Positions 17,244 through 27,158 of a DNA stretch of 64,000 nucleotides are shown one piece after another. Where the stretch lies: contig CAMDKM010000005.1 in assembly GCA_945900965.1 (NCBI GenBank), positions 1 to 64,000 of the forward strand, in the 5' to 3' direction. The position numbers were made by a program, and so were the translations under genes. Origin of the DNA: Bordetella parapertussis. Lineage in GTDB: Bacteria > Pseudomonadota > Gammaproteobacteria > Burkholderiales > JACQAP01. How positions within the stretch are numbered: the first letter of the stretch is position 1; each line of letters starts with the position of its first letter. The notes under the pieces are model-generated. The model saw only the letters and a program-made list of their open reading frames with translations. It searched no databases and had not been told where the DNA came from.

Positions 17244-18319
17244 GACCGAAAGCGCCGCAGCGGGTCGATCGCGAGCCGCCAATAAAAAAGCGCGACCGTC
17301 AGCACCAGCATCCCGGCGTGTACTGTCCACAGACCTGCCAGAGCTCCGATTTTCTGCTGAGCCACCCAGGACTGGAATATCGACATAAGGTTGCTGTACA
17401 CCATATACAACAATCCCGCCAACATCAGGTTCATCGAACGACCCGCCCGCGGATTGACATAGCTCATCGGGATGGCCAGCAGGCAAAGCAGCATGGCGCT
17501 GATCGGCAGGCCCGCTCGCCACACCAGTTCGGCATGTGCAGCCGCGGAGTTCTCTCCAAGCAATTCGCGCGTGGAGCGGGAGGTAGTCGAACCCAGCGCC
17601 TTTTTAACCTCGCCGGCTTCGATACGAAGGGAATATTTTTCGAATTCGACAATGCGATATTCGGCCGAACCCGGCGGGCCGATATAGCGGCGCCCGCTCT
17701 GCAATACCAGGAAGCGATCGCCGTTGGGTGCCGTTTGCTGAAAGCCGCGGCGCGCCACTGTTGTAATGATTTCCCCGTTTTCGACGGAGGAGATAAAAAT
17801 ATTGGAGACCGTGGTGAGATTCGCTGCCAGTTTCTCGACAAAATAAACCCGCTCCGCGTTGCGCGACTCCTTGAATATACCCGGAGAGATCGCCGCCACA
17901 TCGTCTCTGCTTTCGAGTTGCCGCTGGTATTCTTCCATCTTGCCCATTGCCCAGGGGGAGAGCAGCAGGCTTAACAATGCGACAACTCCCGCAAGCGGCA
18001 CGGCATAAATCAGCACGGGCCGTATCCAGGCGGCGAGGCCTTGCCCGGAGGTAAACCAGACGACCATTTCCGAATCCCGAAAACTTCGTGTCAGGGTCAT
18101 GAGCACCGAGACAAACAGGGTCAGCGACAACAGAATCGGCAGATAGCGCAGGCTGGAAAAGCCCAGAAACGTCAGCACTGCGTCGGAGGAAAAATTACCG
18201 CGCGCGGCGTAGCCGAGAAAGCGGATCAACTGCGTTGTGACGATAATCGCCAGCAGCACCAGGAATGTCCCGACACCGGCGGATGCGAATTCGCGCAATA
18301 GCGCGCGCTGAAAAATCAT
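17240..18319 (-). CDS. lptF: LPS export permease LptF
   Basis: Partner of LptG in the LPS extraction ABC transporter. 359 residues. MIFQRALLREFASAGVGTFLVLLAIIVT is the N-terminal span, followed by a periplasmic domain and C-terminal spans (ISAMLLCLLAIPMSYVNPRAGRS). It is divergent from pepA with a 78-bp gap, the arrangement common to many beta- and gammaproteobacteria. It overlaps lptG by 4 bp. Confidence 0.95.
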   Translation of the reverse strand: MIFQRALLREFASAGVGTFLVLLAIIVTTQLIRFLGYAARGNFSSDAVLTFLGFSSLRYLPILLSLTLFVSVLMTLTRSFRDSEMVVWFTSGQGLAAWIRPVLIYAVPLAGVVALLSLLLSPWAMGKMEEYQRQLESRDDVAAISPGIFKESRNAERVYFVEKLAANLTTVSNIFISSVENGEIITTVARRGFQQTAPNGDRFLVLQSGRRYIGPPGSAEYRIVEFEKYSLRIEAGEVKKALGSTTSRSTRELLGENSAAAHAELVWRAGLPISAMLLCLLAIPMSYVNPRAGRSMNLMLAGLLYMVYSNLMSIFQSWVAQQKIGALAGLWTVHAGMLVLTVALFYWRLAIDPLRRFRS

Positions 18320-18397
18320 GACCGGCTTTGACTTTCTGCCGAGCCGGCGAGGATAATGCTAAGTAATTGAATGAAAAACATCATTGGAGGAATCTGA

Positions 18398-19885
18398 GTG
18401 GAATTTAGCACAAAAGCCGCAAGCCCGGAGAATCTCAAGACCGATTGTGTCGCCGTGGCGATATTTAGCGCGAATAAATTGTCCGGGGCGGCCCGGACCA
18501 TTGATCGCGCCTCGGGTGGCAAACTTCAATCGCTTCTGGAACGCGGCGATTTCGATCCCAAGACAGGATCGACACTGATGCTCTACGGCCTGCCCGGCGT
18601 GGCAAGCGAGCGCGTATTGCTGGTTGGGTTCGGCAACGCTTCGGAAGTGAGCGCCAAAGAATATCGCGACGCAGTTCGCGCAGCCCTGCGGGCAGCAGGC
18701 AATGCCCATCTTCGAGAACTCGCGTTGTTCACCGCAGAAGTGAAAGTAAAGGGGGGCGACGCCGACTGGGCGGCGCTGCATGCCGCCATGTTGGCGCTCG
18801 AAGTGAATTACCGCTTCGACCGGCTGAAGACCCGCAAGAAAGAAACCGCCAAGCTGCTGGAACATCTGATTTTCGGCACCGACGGCAAAGGCTCCCAGAC
18901 CCTTGCCGCGGCCTTGGCGCGTGGCGCCGCCATTGGCGAAGGAATCAATTTGGCAAGAGAGTTGGGTAACCTGCCGCCGAATATCTGCACGCCAGCCTAT
19001 CTGGCCACGCAGGCGAAGGAGCTGGGCAAGACCCACAAACTCAAGGTTACGGTTTTGGAACGGGCAGACATGGAAAAACTTGCCATGGGTTCGTTGATTT
19101 CCGTCTCGGACGGTAGCCGTCAGCCGCCAAAACTGATCACATTGGAATATCGTGGCGGCCCCGCCAAGCAGCAGCCGGTGGCATTGGTCGGCAAAGGTGT
19201 TACCTTCGACACCGGTGGCATTTCTCTCAAGCCCTCGGCGGAAATGGACGAAATGAAGTTCGACATGTCCGGCGCCGGCAGCGTGCTGGGAACCATGAAG
19301 GCCATTGCCGCCATGAAATTGCCCTTGAATGTGGTGGGCGTGATTCCTGCCACGGAAAACATGCCCGGCGGCAATGCAACACGCCCCGGCGATATCGTCA
19401 CCAGCATGTCCGGGCAGACCATTGAAATTCTCAACACCGACGCTGAAGGCCGCTTGATATTGTGTGACGCCCTGACCTACTCGGCCCGATTTTCGCCGTC
19501 GGCCGTGATCGATATCGCCACCCTCACCGGCGCCTGTGTCATCGCTTTGGGCCACGTCGCATCGGGACTTTTCGCCAACGACGACGAACTGGCCGACGAG
19601 ATCATCGCCGCGGGCCAGAAGTCCTGGGATCGGGTCTGGCACATGCCCGTCTGGGAGGATTATCAGGAGCAGTTGAAAAGCAACTTCGCCGACATGGCCA
19701 ATATCGGTGGCCGGCCAGCCGGCAGCGTGACCGCCGCCTGCTTTCTATCCCGCTTTACCCGCGATTTCAAATGGGCTCACCTGGATATCGCCGGCACCGC
19801 CTGGAAATCAGGCCGGGAAAAAGGCTCAACTGGCCGCCCGGTTCCTCTGCTGACCCAGTTCCTCATGACCCGCGCAGGGTGGTAA
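18398..19885 (+). CDS. pepA: Leucyl aminopeptidase PepA (M17)
   Basis: Two-metal cytoplasmic aminopeptidase; PepA of enterics also binds DNA in site-specific recombination. 495 residues from a GTG start preceded by GGAGGAA. Catalytic segments include VGKGVTFDTGGISLKP (metal-binding Lys/Asp), MKFDMSGAGSVLG and the signature NTDAEGRLIL. It lies opposite lptF. Repeat E follows 12 bp after its stop codon. Confidence 0.96.
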   Translation: MEFSTKAASPENLKTDCVAVAIFSANKLSGAARTIDRASGGKLQSLLERGDFDPKTGSTLMLYGLPGVASERVLLVGFGNASEVSAKEYRDAVRAALRAAGNAHLRELALFTAEVKVKGGDADWAALHAAMLALEVNYRFDRLKTRKKETAKLLEHLIFGTDGKGSQTLAAALARGAAIGEGINLARELGNLPPNICTPAYLATQAKELGKTHKLKVTVLERADMEKLAMGSLISVSDGSRQPPKLITLEYRGGPAKQQPVALVGKGVTFDTGGISLKPSAEMDEMKFDMSGAGSVLGTMKAIAAMKLPLNVVGVIPATENMPGGNATRPGDIVTSMSGQTIEILNTDAEGRLILCDALTYSARFSPSAVIDIATLTGACVIALGHVASGLFANDDELADEIIAAGQKSWDRVWHMPVWEDYQEQLKSNFADMANIGGRPAGSVTAACFLSRFTRDFKWAHLDIAGTAWKSGREKGSTGRPVPLLTQFLMTRAGW

Positions 19886-19897
19886 TTCCGGGACCCA

Positions 19898-20116
19898 AAC
19901 CAACTCTCACCGCAGAGGACGCCGAGGACGCGGAGGAAAGACAACAAATGGCAAAAAAATTCCGCAATGAACGACTGACGGCCACCTCAATGACCTTCTC
20001 CTGCCAGGAACCACTTCAATCATCCATCGGTCGTATTGAGGTTTTATCGGTGAATATTCTTGTTGTACTTGCTTTTCCTCCGCGTCCTCGGCGTCCTCCG
20101 CGGTGAGAGATTGGTT
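19898..20116. repeat. Inverted repeat, GAGGACGC arm type (copy E), GxxExxY-element ends
   Basis: The ends are AACCAACTCTCACCGCAGAG and CTCCGCGGTGAGAGATTGGTT, with period-9 units (GAGGACGCC, GAGGACGCG) inside each arm. The ends match those of the GxxExxY-encoding element at 27159-27604, but the 130-bp interior has no such gene. It fills the pepA-holC gap. Confidence 0.85.
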
Positions 20117-20122
20117 CCTTAA

Positions 20123-20548
20123 ATGACCGAAGTATTCTTCTATACCCACGCGGACGACAAATTGCAGACGGCCTGCACACTGGCGGCCAAAGCATTGGGG
20201 AAAGGCATGCGCGCCATGCTCTACACGCCCGATGCGGCTACAAGTGATCGACTCAGCCGGCTGTTGTGGAGCCTTCCCGCCACGGGATTTGTTCCCCATT
20301 GCCGTGCAAACGACCGTTTGGCGGCAGTGACGCCCATCATTGTCGATCACCTGGCGGAACCATTGGTTCATGATCAGGTTCTTTTCAATCTGCGTGACGA
20401 GACCCCCGCATTTTTCAGCCGATTCACGCGATTGGTCGAAATTGTCGGCCGGGACGAGGCCGATGTGACCAGTGCTCGAACAAGATTTCGTTTTTACCGC
20501 GATCGCGGCTACCAGATTCACACTCATGCGCTCGCTTCGCGTGGCTGA
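20123..20548 (+). CDS. holC: DNA polymerase III chi subunit HolC
   Basis: 141 residues. Chi bridges the clamp loader (through psi) and SSB. The opening EVFFYTHADDKLQTACTLAAKAL and the FVPHCRAND and PIIVDHLAEPLVHDQVLFNL segments are characteristic. It lies upstream of valS as in many proteobacteria, although a small gene and repeat D intervene. The start ATG follows repeat E by 6 bp. The stop overlaps the next start (TGATG). Confidence 0.93.
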   Translation: MTEVFFYTHADDKLQTACTLAAKALGKGMRAMLYTPDAATSDRLSRLLWSLPATGFVPHCRANDRLAAVTPIIVDHLAEPLVHDQVLFNLRDETPAFFSRFTRLVEIVGRDEADVTSARTRFRFYRDRGYQIHTHALASRG

Positions 20549-20991
20549 TGGCTGAAAAGCATCCACCGGACAGAACGTCCGGAGATTCGACCGAATCCAG
20601 CGTACTGGACAAACTCGATCGCCTGATCACCAAACATCGCCCCCATTCCCCGGCGACCAATCCCGAAGTCATTCCAGTCCTGCAGGAAATTCCCCTCGCA
20701 GAAGCAACACGGCAAGATGCGGTTCCGGTACTGACGGATATCGTGGTCGGGCCCAGCATGCCTGCATTCAACACCCGAACCGACGATGTGAGGCGGATAC
20801 TCAGACATCTGCTGCGCCTGTTGCGTAACGAACGCAGCCGCTGGATAAAAAAAGTGGGCGGCGATCCACAACAAACTCGAATCATCGAATCGGTCCTCAA
20901 CGACATCGAAGCCGCGCTGCCCAATACCCTTGCGGAAGCCGTCACAACGCTAAAAACGGAAGAAGAGCCTGCCGGAAGCGGTCGGCTATAA
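20548..20991 (+). CDS. Conserved hypothetical protein between holC and valS
   Basis: 147 residues, no signal peptide, charged and probably helical. A low-complexity N-terminal part is followed by a linker (EVIPVLQEIPLAEA, AVPVLTDIVVGPSM) whose VPVLTDIV-type motifs recur in small betaproteobacterial proteins, then a helical C-terminal part (IESVLNDIEAALPNTLAEAV). I do not recognise a domain. Overlap with holC by 1 bp suggests co-translation. Confidence 0.75.
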   Translation: MAEKHPPDRTSGDSTESSVLDKLDRLITKHRPHSPATNPEVIPVLQEIPLAEATRQDAVPVLTDIVVGPSMPAFNTRTDDVRRILRHLLRLLRNERSRWIKKVGGDPQQTRIIESVLNDIEAALPNTLAEAVTTLKTEEEPAGSGRL

Positions 20992-21030
20992 TTCGGCGCG
21001 TTTCCCCCACCGCCGCATGATCCTGGAAGC

Positions 21031-21218
21031 GGCGATTGAATCACGGAGGACACGGTGTACACGGAGAAAATCCAAGATATATTGCTCTGGCTTCTCCACC
21101 CAGAAGGTGAACTTACAAAGAGAACTATCTCATTGTTCTACCCCGTGATCTAAAAGGGTACTCCGACATGCTACGCACGTAGGGTATCCGTGTTCTCCGT
21201 GATTCAACTGCTTTTTTT
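21031..21218. repeat. Inverted repeat, CACGGAG arm type with nested insert (copy D)
   Basis: Same family as 14112-14270, but its right arm is interrupted at 21152-21187 by a 36-bp insert that begins AAAAGGGTACTCC and ends GGGTAT. The insert also occurs in repeats H and J. The right end (GATTCAACTGCTTTTTTT) runs straight into the valS ATG. Confidence 0.85.
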
Positions 21219-24047
21219 ATGATGATGGAAATCGCCAAAAGTTTCGAGCCTGCTGAAATTGAAAGCCGCTGGTATCCCATTTGGGAATCGAGCGGTTATT
21301 TCGCGCAACGCGAAGATGTGGATCATCCGCCCTATTGCATCCAGCTTCCGCCGCCCAACGTCACTGGCACTCTGCACATGGGCCACGCCTTTCAGCAAAC
21401 GCTGATGGATGCGCTGATCCGATATCACCGCATGCGCGGTTCCAATACCAACTGGGTCATCGGTACCGACCACGCCGGCATCGCCACCCAGATCGTGGTG
21501 GAGCGCCAACTGGAAGCCCAGGGCATTACCCGGCAGTCCCTCGGGCGCGAGAAATTCATCGAGCGGGTGTGGGAATGGAAGCAGCACTCCGGCTCGACCA
21601 TCACGCGGCAGATGCGTCGATTGGGATCTTCCGGCAACTGGCGTTATGCCGATACCGAAGGCAGGCAAAGCGGTTACTTCACCATGGACGCGCGGATGTC
21701 GTCTGCCGTGACCGAAGTATTCGTCAGGTTGTTCGAACAGGGCCTGATCTATCGCGGCAAGAGATTGGTGAACTGGGATCCGGTTCTGGGAACGGCGGTG
21801 TCCGATCTCGAGGTCGACAGCGAGGAAGAAGACGGCAAGATCTGGGAAATCCGTTACCCCCTCGAAAGCGGCAGCGGTTCGATCGTCGTTGCCACGACCC
21901 GGCCGGAAACCATGCTAGGCGACGTGGCCGTGGCAGTGAACCCGAAGGACGAGCGCTACCAGGCGCTGGTCGGCCAACGCGTGCAACTGCCGTTAACCGG
22001 GCGAAGCATTCCGGTCATCGCCGACGATTATGTCGATCCGGCCTTCGGAACCGGATGCGTCAAAATTACCCCGGCGCACGATTTCAACGATTATCAGGTG
22101 GGGCAGCGCCACAAACTGGCCCCAATTGGCATTCTTACGCTGACGGCAAAAATCAACGAGAACGCGCCGGAAGCCTATCGGGGCCTTGACCGCTTCGAGG
22201 CCAGAAAACGGGTGTTGGCCGATCTGGCCACGCAGGAACTATTGGTGTCGGAAAAGCCGCACAAGCTGAAAGTCCCCCGCTCCGGACGAACCGGCGCCAT
22301 TGTCGAACCCATGCTGACGGATCAGTGGTTCGTGAAAATGGAGGGACTCGCCAAACGCGGACTGGATGCCGTAGCGCGAGGGGACGTGAAGTTTTTCCCA
22401 GAACACTGGACGACCACTTACAACCAGTGGCTGGAAAATATCCAGGACTGGTGCATCTCGCGCCAATTGTGGTGGGGCCATCAAATTCCCGCCTGGTACG
22501 ACGATGCCGGTAATATTTATGTCGGCAGAAATGAGAAAGAAGTTAGGTCTAAGTACGCCTCGCGCCTTTCGCCTCACGCCTCACTACATCGTGACAACGA
22601 TGTCCTCGACACCTGGTTTTCCTCGGCCCTGGTGCCGTTTACCTCGCTGGGCTGGCCTGAGCAAACACGTGATCTGAAAACCTTCCTGCCTTCCTCGGTA
22701 TTGGTCACAGGCTTCGACATCATTTTTTTCTGGGTCGCCCGGATGATCATGATGACCCTGCACTTTACCGATCAGGTCCCATTCCGGCATGTCTACATCA
22801 ATGCCCTGGTGCGGGATGCCGAAGGGCAGAAAATGTCGAAGTCAAAGGGCAACACTCTTGACCCGCTGGACCTGATCGACGGTATTGCTCTGGAAGACCT
22901 GGTTGCCAAGTCGACCGTCGGTCTGCTGCGCGCCGAACACAAAACCAAGATCGAGAAATACGTCCGCAGGCATTACCCCGCAGGAATTCCCGCCTACGGT
23001 GCCGATGCGCTGCGGTTTACGTTCGCCTCGCTTGCCACCTTTGCCCGAACGCTGAATTTCGATCTGAGCCGTTGCGAGGGTTACCGGAATTTCTGCAACA
23101 AACTCTGGAACGCCACGCGGTTCGTTTTGATGAATTGCGAGGGCAAGGATTGCGGACTGAACGACCACACGCCCGAGGAATGCGGCCCGGGTGGCTATCT
23201 GGAATTCTCCCAGGCCGACCGTTGGATCGTGAGCCAGCTCCAACGCACCGAAGTCGAGGTCGAAAAAGGTTTTTCCGACTACCGCTTCGACTTCGTTGCC
23301 AGTGCGATCTATCAGTTCGCCTGGGACGAGTATTGCGACTGGTACCTCGAGATCGCCAAGGTACAGATGCAAATCGGCAGCGAAGTCCAGCAGCGCGCCA
23401 CCCGCCGCACCCTTCTTAGAGTTCTGGAAGCGACGCTACGCCTCGCCCACCCGATCATTCCCTTCATCACCGAGGATCTGTGGCAGAAAGTTGCGCCTCT
23501 GGCAAAGCGGCACCCGGGCGGCGATGCCTCGATCATGGTACAAGCCTACCCGCAGGCACAACCTTCACGTATCGACGAGGCAGCAGAAGCCTGGGTGGCT
23601 CAGTTAAAGGCCTTGGTGGATGCCTGCCGGACGTTACGCGGCGAAATGGCACTCTCGCCAGCATTACGCGTACCACTGGTCGTTGCCGGAAATATGGAAA
23701 TGGCGAGACAGTTTGCCCCTTCATTGCAGACACTGGCCAAACTGTCGGCCGTGGAAATCGTCGCGGAGCTGGCACCCGTCAACAGTACCGCTACTGCTCC
23801 CGTCCGGATCGTTGGCGAATACCGCTTGATGCTAAAGGTGGAAATCGATGTTGCTGCCGAGCGCGAACGCCTGTCCAGGGAAATCGCACGGATCGAGAAT
23901 GAAATGGCGAAAGCCAACGGCAAACTCTCCAATGCCAGCTTTGTCGAGCGCGCTCCCGCTACCGTCGTGGCGCAGGAAAAGGAAAGATTGTCGGGACACA
24001 GCAGGACCCTTGAAAAAATCCGCGCCCAGCTCGAAGCGCTTCGATAA
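21219..24047 (+). CDS. valS: Valyl-tRNA synthetase ValS
   Basis: Class I synthetase charging tRNA-Val. 942 residues. The HIGH motif appears as [14 protein letters not shown] and the KMSKS loop as [10 protein letters not shown]; an editing (CP1) domain lies between, and a C-terminal coiled coil ([23 protein letters not shown]) is typical of ValRS. The start ATGATGATG follows repeat D directly, with no purine-rich ribosome binding site. A short, odd loop near 22540-22590 is encoded by CGCCTC-type repeats (SRLSPHASL), where other ValRS proteins have a variable linker. Confidence 0.96.
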   Translation: MMMEIAKSFEPAEIESRWYPIWESSGYFAQREDVDHPPYCIQLPPPNVTGTLHMGHAFQQTLMDALIRYHRMRGSNTNWVIGTDHAGIATQIVVERQLEAQGITRQSLGREKFIERVWEWKQHSGSTITRQMRRLGSSGNWRYADTEGRQSGYFTMDARMSSAVTEVFVRLFEQGLIYRGKRLVNWDPVLGTAVSDLEVDSEEEDGKIWEIRYPLESGSGSIVVATTRPETMLGDVAVAVNPKDERYQALVGQRVQLPLTGRSIPVIADDYVDPAFGTGCVKITPAHDFNDYQVGQRHKLAPIGILTLTAKINENAPEAYRGLDRFEARKRVLADLATQELLVSEKPHKLKVPRSGRTGAIVEPMLTDQWFVKMEGLAKRGLDAVARGDVKFFPEHWTTTYNQWLENIQDWCISRQLWWGHQIPAWYDDAGNIYVGRNEKEVRSKYASRLSPHASLHRDNDVLDTWFSSALVPFTSLGWPEQTRDLKTFLPSSVLVTGFDIIFFWVARMIMMTLHFTDQVPFRHVYINALVRDAEGQKMSKSKGNTLDPLDLIDGIALEDLVAKSTVGLLRAEHKTKIEKYVRRHYPAGIPAYGADALRFTFASLATFARTLNFDLSRCEGYRNFCNKLWNATRFVLMNCEGKDCGLNDHTPEECGPGGYLEFSQADRWIVSQLQRTEVEVEKGFSDYRFDFVASAIYQFAWDEYCDWYLEIAKVQMQIGSEVQQRATRRTLLRVLEATLRLAHPIIPFITEDLWQKVAPLAKRHPGGDASIMVQAYPQAQPSRIDEAAEAWVAQLKALVDACRTLRGEMALSPALRVPLVVAGNMEMARQFAPSLQTLAKLSAVEIVAELAPVNSTATAPVRIVGEYRLMLKVEIDVAAERERLSREIARIENEMAKANGKLSNASFVERAPATVVAQEKERLSGHSRTLEKIRAQLEALR

Positions 24048-24099
24048 ATCGCAGGTTACCTCTACACCGACATGTAGCTGTTCTTGCAAAGGCCAATAA

Positions 24100-24123
24100 A
24101 AACGGGCGCCGAAGCGCCCGTTT
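24100..24123. terminator. Bidirectional terminator between valS and the porin gene
   Basis: The hairpin AAACGGGCG/CGCCCGTTT with a CCGAAG loop has A residues on one side and T residues on the other, so it can end transcripts of both convergent genes. Confidence 0.85.
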
Positions 24124-24156
24124 GTCTTGCTAAATACTAATCGAGTGGAGGATCGA

Positions 24157-25239
24157 TCAGAATGCGTGCTTCAGACCCACCACGAAGTTGGTGTAGTCCC
24201 TGCCGTTGTTGCCACCTGCGAGGGTTCCCGTGAACGCAGCCAGACTGTAATTGGCATTGTCTTCGTTCTTGATGTTGCTGACGATCAAGAACAGCCAGGA
24301 GCTCTTGCCCAGGTTGTGCATGTATTCACCGGAAATGCTCATCGCGCCGGTATTGTCGTTGGTAACTGGGCGACCCGAGGTTTTCTGAGCCTTTACAAAG
24401 CTAAGACCAAGATTGCCGGTCGGCAGCCCGATCTGGGCCTCCAAGTCGATCGCGCTGTGTTTGATATCCGCAGCCCCGGGAGCACCGGAATTGGATTTCA
24501 TGTTTTCGAAAATCACATCCCACTTGATGTTACCCATGGTCATGCCGCCACCGATGAGCATGTTGCTCTCATCGGACTTGGCACCGACGACGTCCGACGA
24601 ATTGTGCAACGCGCCGTACACGCGGAAGTTGCCTTCGGCGGGCGCGAACTCGACAGCCGCGGAAATGATGTTCGGGTTGACAGCTCCTGCACCTCCGGTC
24701 TTGGCAGTGCTTGGCGTGACGTAGTCCACCTCGAAGCTCAGGCCGTTCATGTTCGGCGAGTAATACATGATGGTGTCGGCGGTGCGGTTCCACACCGTGC
24801 TGATACCGTTGCCGCCCGTGCCGCCCATGATGCCGATGTTGCCGTAGGACCAGTCGCCATCCATGTAGTTGTGCGAATACAGCATTCGCTCATAGGCATT
24901 TTCGTTCGTGCCCAAGCGAATGGCGCCGAAGCTGCCGGAGAGGCCGATATACGAATCGCGGTTGGAAATTGAGAGGTTGCTCGTGCCGTTATCGGGTTTC
25001 CACTCGGCTTGGAGGAACACATCCATTTTCATGCCATCGCCGATATCTTCGGAATGGCTGAGGTTGATAAGCGAGTAACCGGAATTGAGGCCGTGGGTGG
25101 AGACGCTTGCGCCACCTGTGGTTGACGAACTGGCTTTGGAAAAATCGAGACCGACGGCCATCGCGCCATTCACTTCAACAGCCTGTGCGGGTGCTGCAAA
25201 CGCGCCGGCAACGGCCAGCGCAATAAGACTCTTCTTCAT
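24157..25239 (-). CDS. Gram-negative general porin
   Basis: 360-residue outer-membrane beta-barrel of the betaproteobacterial porin type (Porin_4). The signal peptide is MKKSLIALAVAGAFAAPAQA. Alternating strands and aromatic girdles follow, with the GAIRLGTNENAYERMLY segment typical of neisserial-type porins, and the C terminus ends in Phe (GLKHAF), the BAM recognition residue. A strong AAGGAG ribosome binding site lies 6 nt before the ATG. A hairpin (GAAGGG/CCCTTC) at 25275-25291 lies in the leader. Substrate specificity cannot be told. Confidence 0.92.
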   Translation of the reverse strand: MKKSLIALAVAGAFAAPAQAVEVNGAMAVGLDFSKASSSTTGGASVSTHGLNSGYSLINLSHSEDIGDGMKMDVFLQAEWKPDNGTSNLSISNRDSYIGLSGSFGAIRLGTNENAYERMLYSHNYMDGDWSYGNIGIMGGTGGNGISTVWNRTADTIMYYSPNMNGLSFEVDYVTPSTAKTGGAGAVNPNIISAAVEFAPAEGNFRVYGALHNSSDVVGAKSDESNMLIGGGMTMGNIKWDVIFENMKSNSGAPGAADIKHSAIDLEAQIGLPTGNLGLSFVKAQKTSGRPVTNDNTGAMSISGEYMHNLGKSSWLFLIVSNIKNEDNANYSLAAFTGTLAGGNNGRDYTNFVVGLKHAF

Positions 25240-25749
25240 GAATACTCCTTTATCAGTTGATCAGGTTTTTGTCAGAAGGGTGCAGCCCTTCCTTGTTCTA
25301 ACCTCTCCCGGGAAGAAAGAAGTTGCCCCGATTCTGCCAAAGCGCAACACCCACAAGCAAGCGATTTCTCTCTGAAAAGAGTGTTGGAAGGGGTCTTTTG
25401 TTGCGCGTTTACAACACTGCAATGCAGCAAAACGGTCCCGGCTTAGAGGAAATGGTTTTTGCTGCTATAACAATAAATTATGGAAATTTTCTCATCTAGT
25501 CTCTGAGCATCAGCCCGGCGATTGTGCCAAAACATCCCGCAGCGACGCTGGCGCGAGCATTTAGGTGCGAAAATTCGGTCAATGCTTCCGCGCTTCGCAA
25601 CATGCCGGCGCCGGCTCCAACAGCCTTCCAGAAAATTCGATAGTGGGTGAAGTGCATGACAACCAGCATTTGGCCCTGCATCCGGTTGGTGCCGTGCTAG
25701 CATTCGAGCCGCAAAGGACACGCGATTCACTCGCGTCCGGAGAGTAAAT
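25240..25749. other. Intergenic region between porin and toxin-antitoxin genes
   Basis: About 510 bp. The first 200 bp should hold the porin promoter and leader (hairpin at 25275-25291, strong ribosome binding site beside the start codon). The remainder contains only short open frames without recognisable similarity, including one of about 60 codons on the minus strand at 25496-25681. I see no arm-type repeat here. Confidence 0.5.
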
Positions 25750-26007
25750 ATGGTGGACACAGTTATCCTCAGCAAGGCGTTTGCCCGGCGAGTCGAGAAA
25801 ATATCCATTGCCACGAAGCGCACGCCCGAAGTCGTCTTGAAATCCGCCCTGAACAAAGGGCTGGACTACGAAGAATGGTTCCTTAATCAAGTACAGGCCG
25901 GCATTGACGAAGCAGACCGCGGAGAGTTGATTAGCCACGAAGAACTCCTGAACAATTTTCAGAAGCTGAGGAAAGGCATTGGCCGGAAGCGGCGTCAGGC
26001 AGCTTAG
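25750..26007 (+). CDS. Ribbon-helix-helix-type antitoxin
   Basis: 85 residues. The N-terminal strand-helix-helix (DTVILSKAFARRVEKISIATKRTPEVVLKSALNKGLD) looks like a CopG/ParD-type DNA-binding domain. It is followed by a FLNQVQAGIDEADRGELISHEE segment typical of antitoxins that wrap around a ParE/RelE toxin. GGAGAG precedes the ATG. It overlaps the toxin gene by 29 bp. It is expected to repress its own promoter and neutralise the toxin. Confidence 0.8.
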   Translation: MVDTVILSKAFARRVEKISIATKRTPEVVLKSALNKGLDYEEWFLNQVQAGIDEADRGELISHEELLNNFQKLRKGIGRKRRQAA

Positions 26008-26272
26008 CTGGACCCGGCGCGCAAGCCAACAACTCCTGGAGGCTTGGATGCATGTGGCGCCAGACAATGCGACGGCCGCCGATCAGATGGCGAGGCGCAT
26101 TCTTGATGCGGCGGAACGACTCGCTACCCCGCCATTAACTGGACGACGGGGGCGCCGAAAAGGAACCCGCGAACTTCCCGTCCCGAGAACCGCTTACCTC
26201 CTGATCTACCGGACTCGGCCTCGCGAAGTGCAAATACTCCGCGTTCTGCACCACTCCCGAAAATACCCATAG
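25979..26272 (+). CDS. ParE/RelE-type toxin
   Basis: 97 residues from a TTG start inside the antitoxin gene. It has the fold pattern of the ParE/RelE superfamily: LSWTRRASQQLLEAWMHVA, then AADQMARRILDAAERLATPPLTGRRGRRKGTRELPV, then a C-terminal strand pair AYLLIYRTRPREVQILRVLHHSRKYP. ParE members act on gyrase and RelE members on mRNA; this one cannot be assigned from sequence alone. Paired with the upstream antitoxin. Confidence 0.82.
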   Translation: MAGSGVRQLSWTRRASQQLLEAWMHVAPDNATAADQMARRILDAAERLATPPLTGRRGRRKGTRELPVPRTAYLLIYRTRPREVQILRVLHHSRKYP

Positions 26273-26362
26273 AAAACCCCAGGCTCTGGCCAAGTCTTTT
26301 TTGGCTCAGTGTTCTTATCGTGGCTTCGTGGCGGGCATCAAAGTTTCGCTCGGCAGCCAACA

Positions 26363-27151
26363 TCATCCAAACAAACTGGTCAGCGCAGCGCCGGGATTTG
26401 GCGCACGCATAAACGCCTCCCCGACAAGAAAGGTCTGCACCCCGGCGTCCCGCATGCGTAATACATCCGCGTTTTGCAATATGCCGCTTTCGGTAATAAC
26501 CAAGCGGCCGTCGGGAATACGATCAAGCAGATGCAATGTCGTTTCCAGCCGGGTCTCGAAAGTCCGCAGGTTGCGATTGTTGATACCGACCAAAGGTGTT
26601 TGCAGGCGCAATGCTCTGTCCAGCTCGGCGCCATCATGGACTTCCACCAGCACGGCCATACCCAACGCCCTGGCCACAACCTCCAACTCGGCCATCCTGG
26701 CATCATCGAGAGCCGCAACGATCAGCAGGATGCAGTCGGCTCCCATCGCCCTCGCTTCATACACCTGGTACGGGGCGATCATGAAATCCTTGCGCAGCAC
26801 CGGCAGTTGGCAGGCAGCCCTCGCCTGCTTCAGGTATTCCGCGCTGCCCATGAAAAACTTCTGATCGGTGAGCACCGACAGGCAGGCCGCGCCATGCTGC
26901 TCGTAGGAAACGGCGATCGCCGCCGGATCGAAGTTCTCGCGCAACACGCCCCGGCTCGGGCTGGCTTTTTTAATCTCGGCAATGACGGCGGATTGGCCCG
27001 CCGCAATTTTTCGACGCAGCGCACCGACAAAATCCCGTGGCGGCGGCTGGCGACTTGCCATGGCAATAATTTCGGCAAGCGGAAGCGTCTTTTCCGCCTC
27101 GGCGATTTCTCCTCGCTTTACCGCGAGGATTTTTTCAAGAATGTCGGACAT
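26363..27151 (-). CDS. trpC: Indole-3-glycerol phosphate synthase TrpC
   Basis: TIM-barrel enzyme of tryptophan synthesis. 262 residues. [16 protein letters not shown] is the family start. The catalytic segments [39 protein letters not shown] and [13 protein letters not shown], and the phosphate-binding region VITESGI, are present. The gene starts 8 bp from the end of the GxxExxY element, which separates it from trpD; in related operons trpD and trpC are almost contiguous. Confidence 0.96.
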   Translation of the reverse strand: MSDILEKILAVKRGEIAEAEKTLPLAEIIAMASRQPPPRDFVGALRRKIAAGQSAVIAEIKKASPSRGVLRENFDPAAIAVSYEQHGAACLSVLTDQKFFMGSAEYLKQARAACQLPVLRKDFMIAPYQVYEARAMGADCILLIVAALDDARMAELEVVARALGMAVLVEVHDGAELDRALRLQTPLVGINNRNLRTFETRLETTLHLLDRIPDGRLVITESGILQNADVLRMRDAGVQTFLVGEAFMRAPNPGAALTSLFG

Positions 27152-27158
27152 TCTAAGC

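Noticed and set aside
25496-25681. 61-codon minus-strand open frame upstream of the toxin-antitoxin pair
   Set aside because: No similarity, no ribosome binding site evidence, and no partner; kept only as a note in the intergenic entry.
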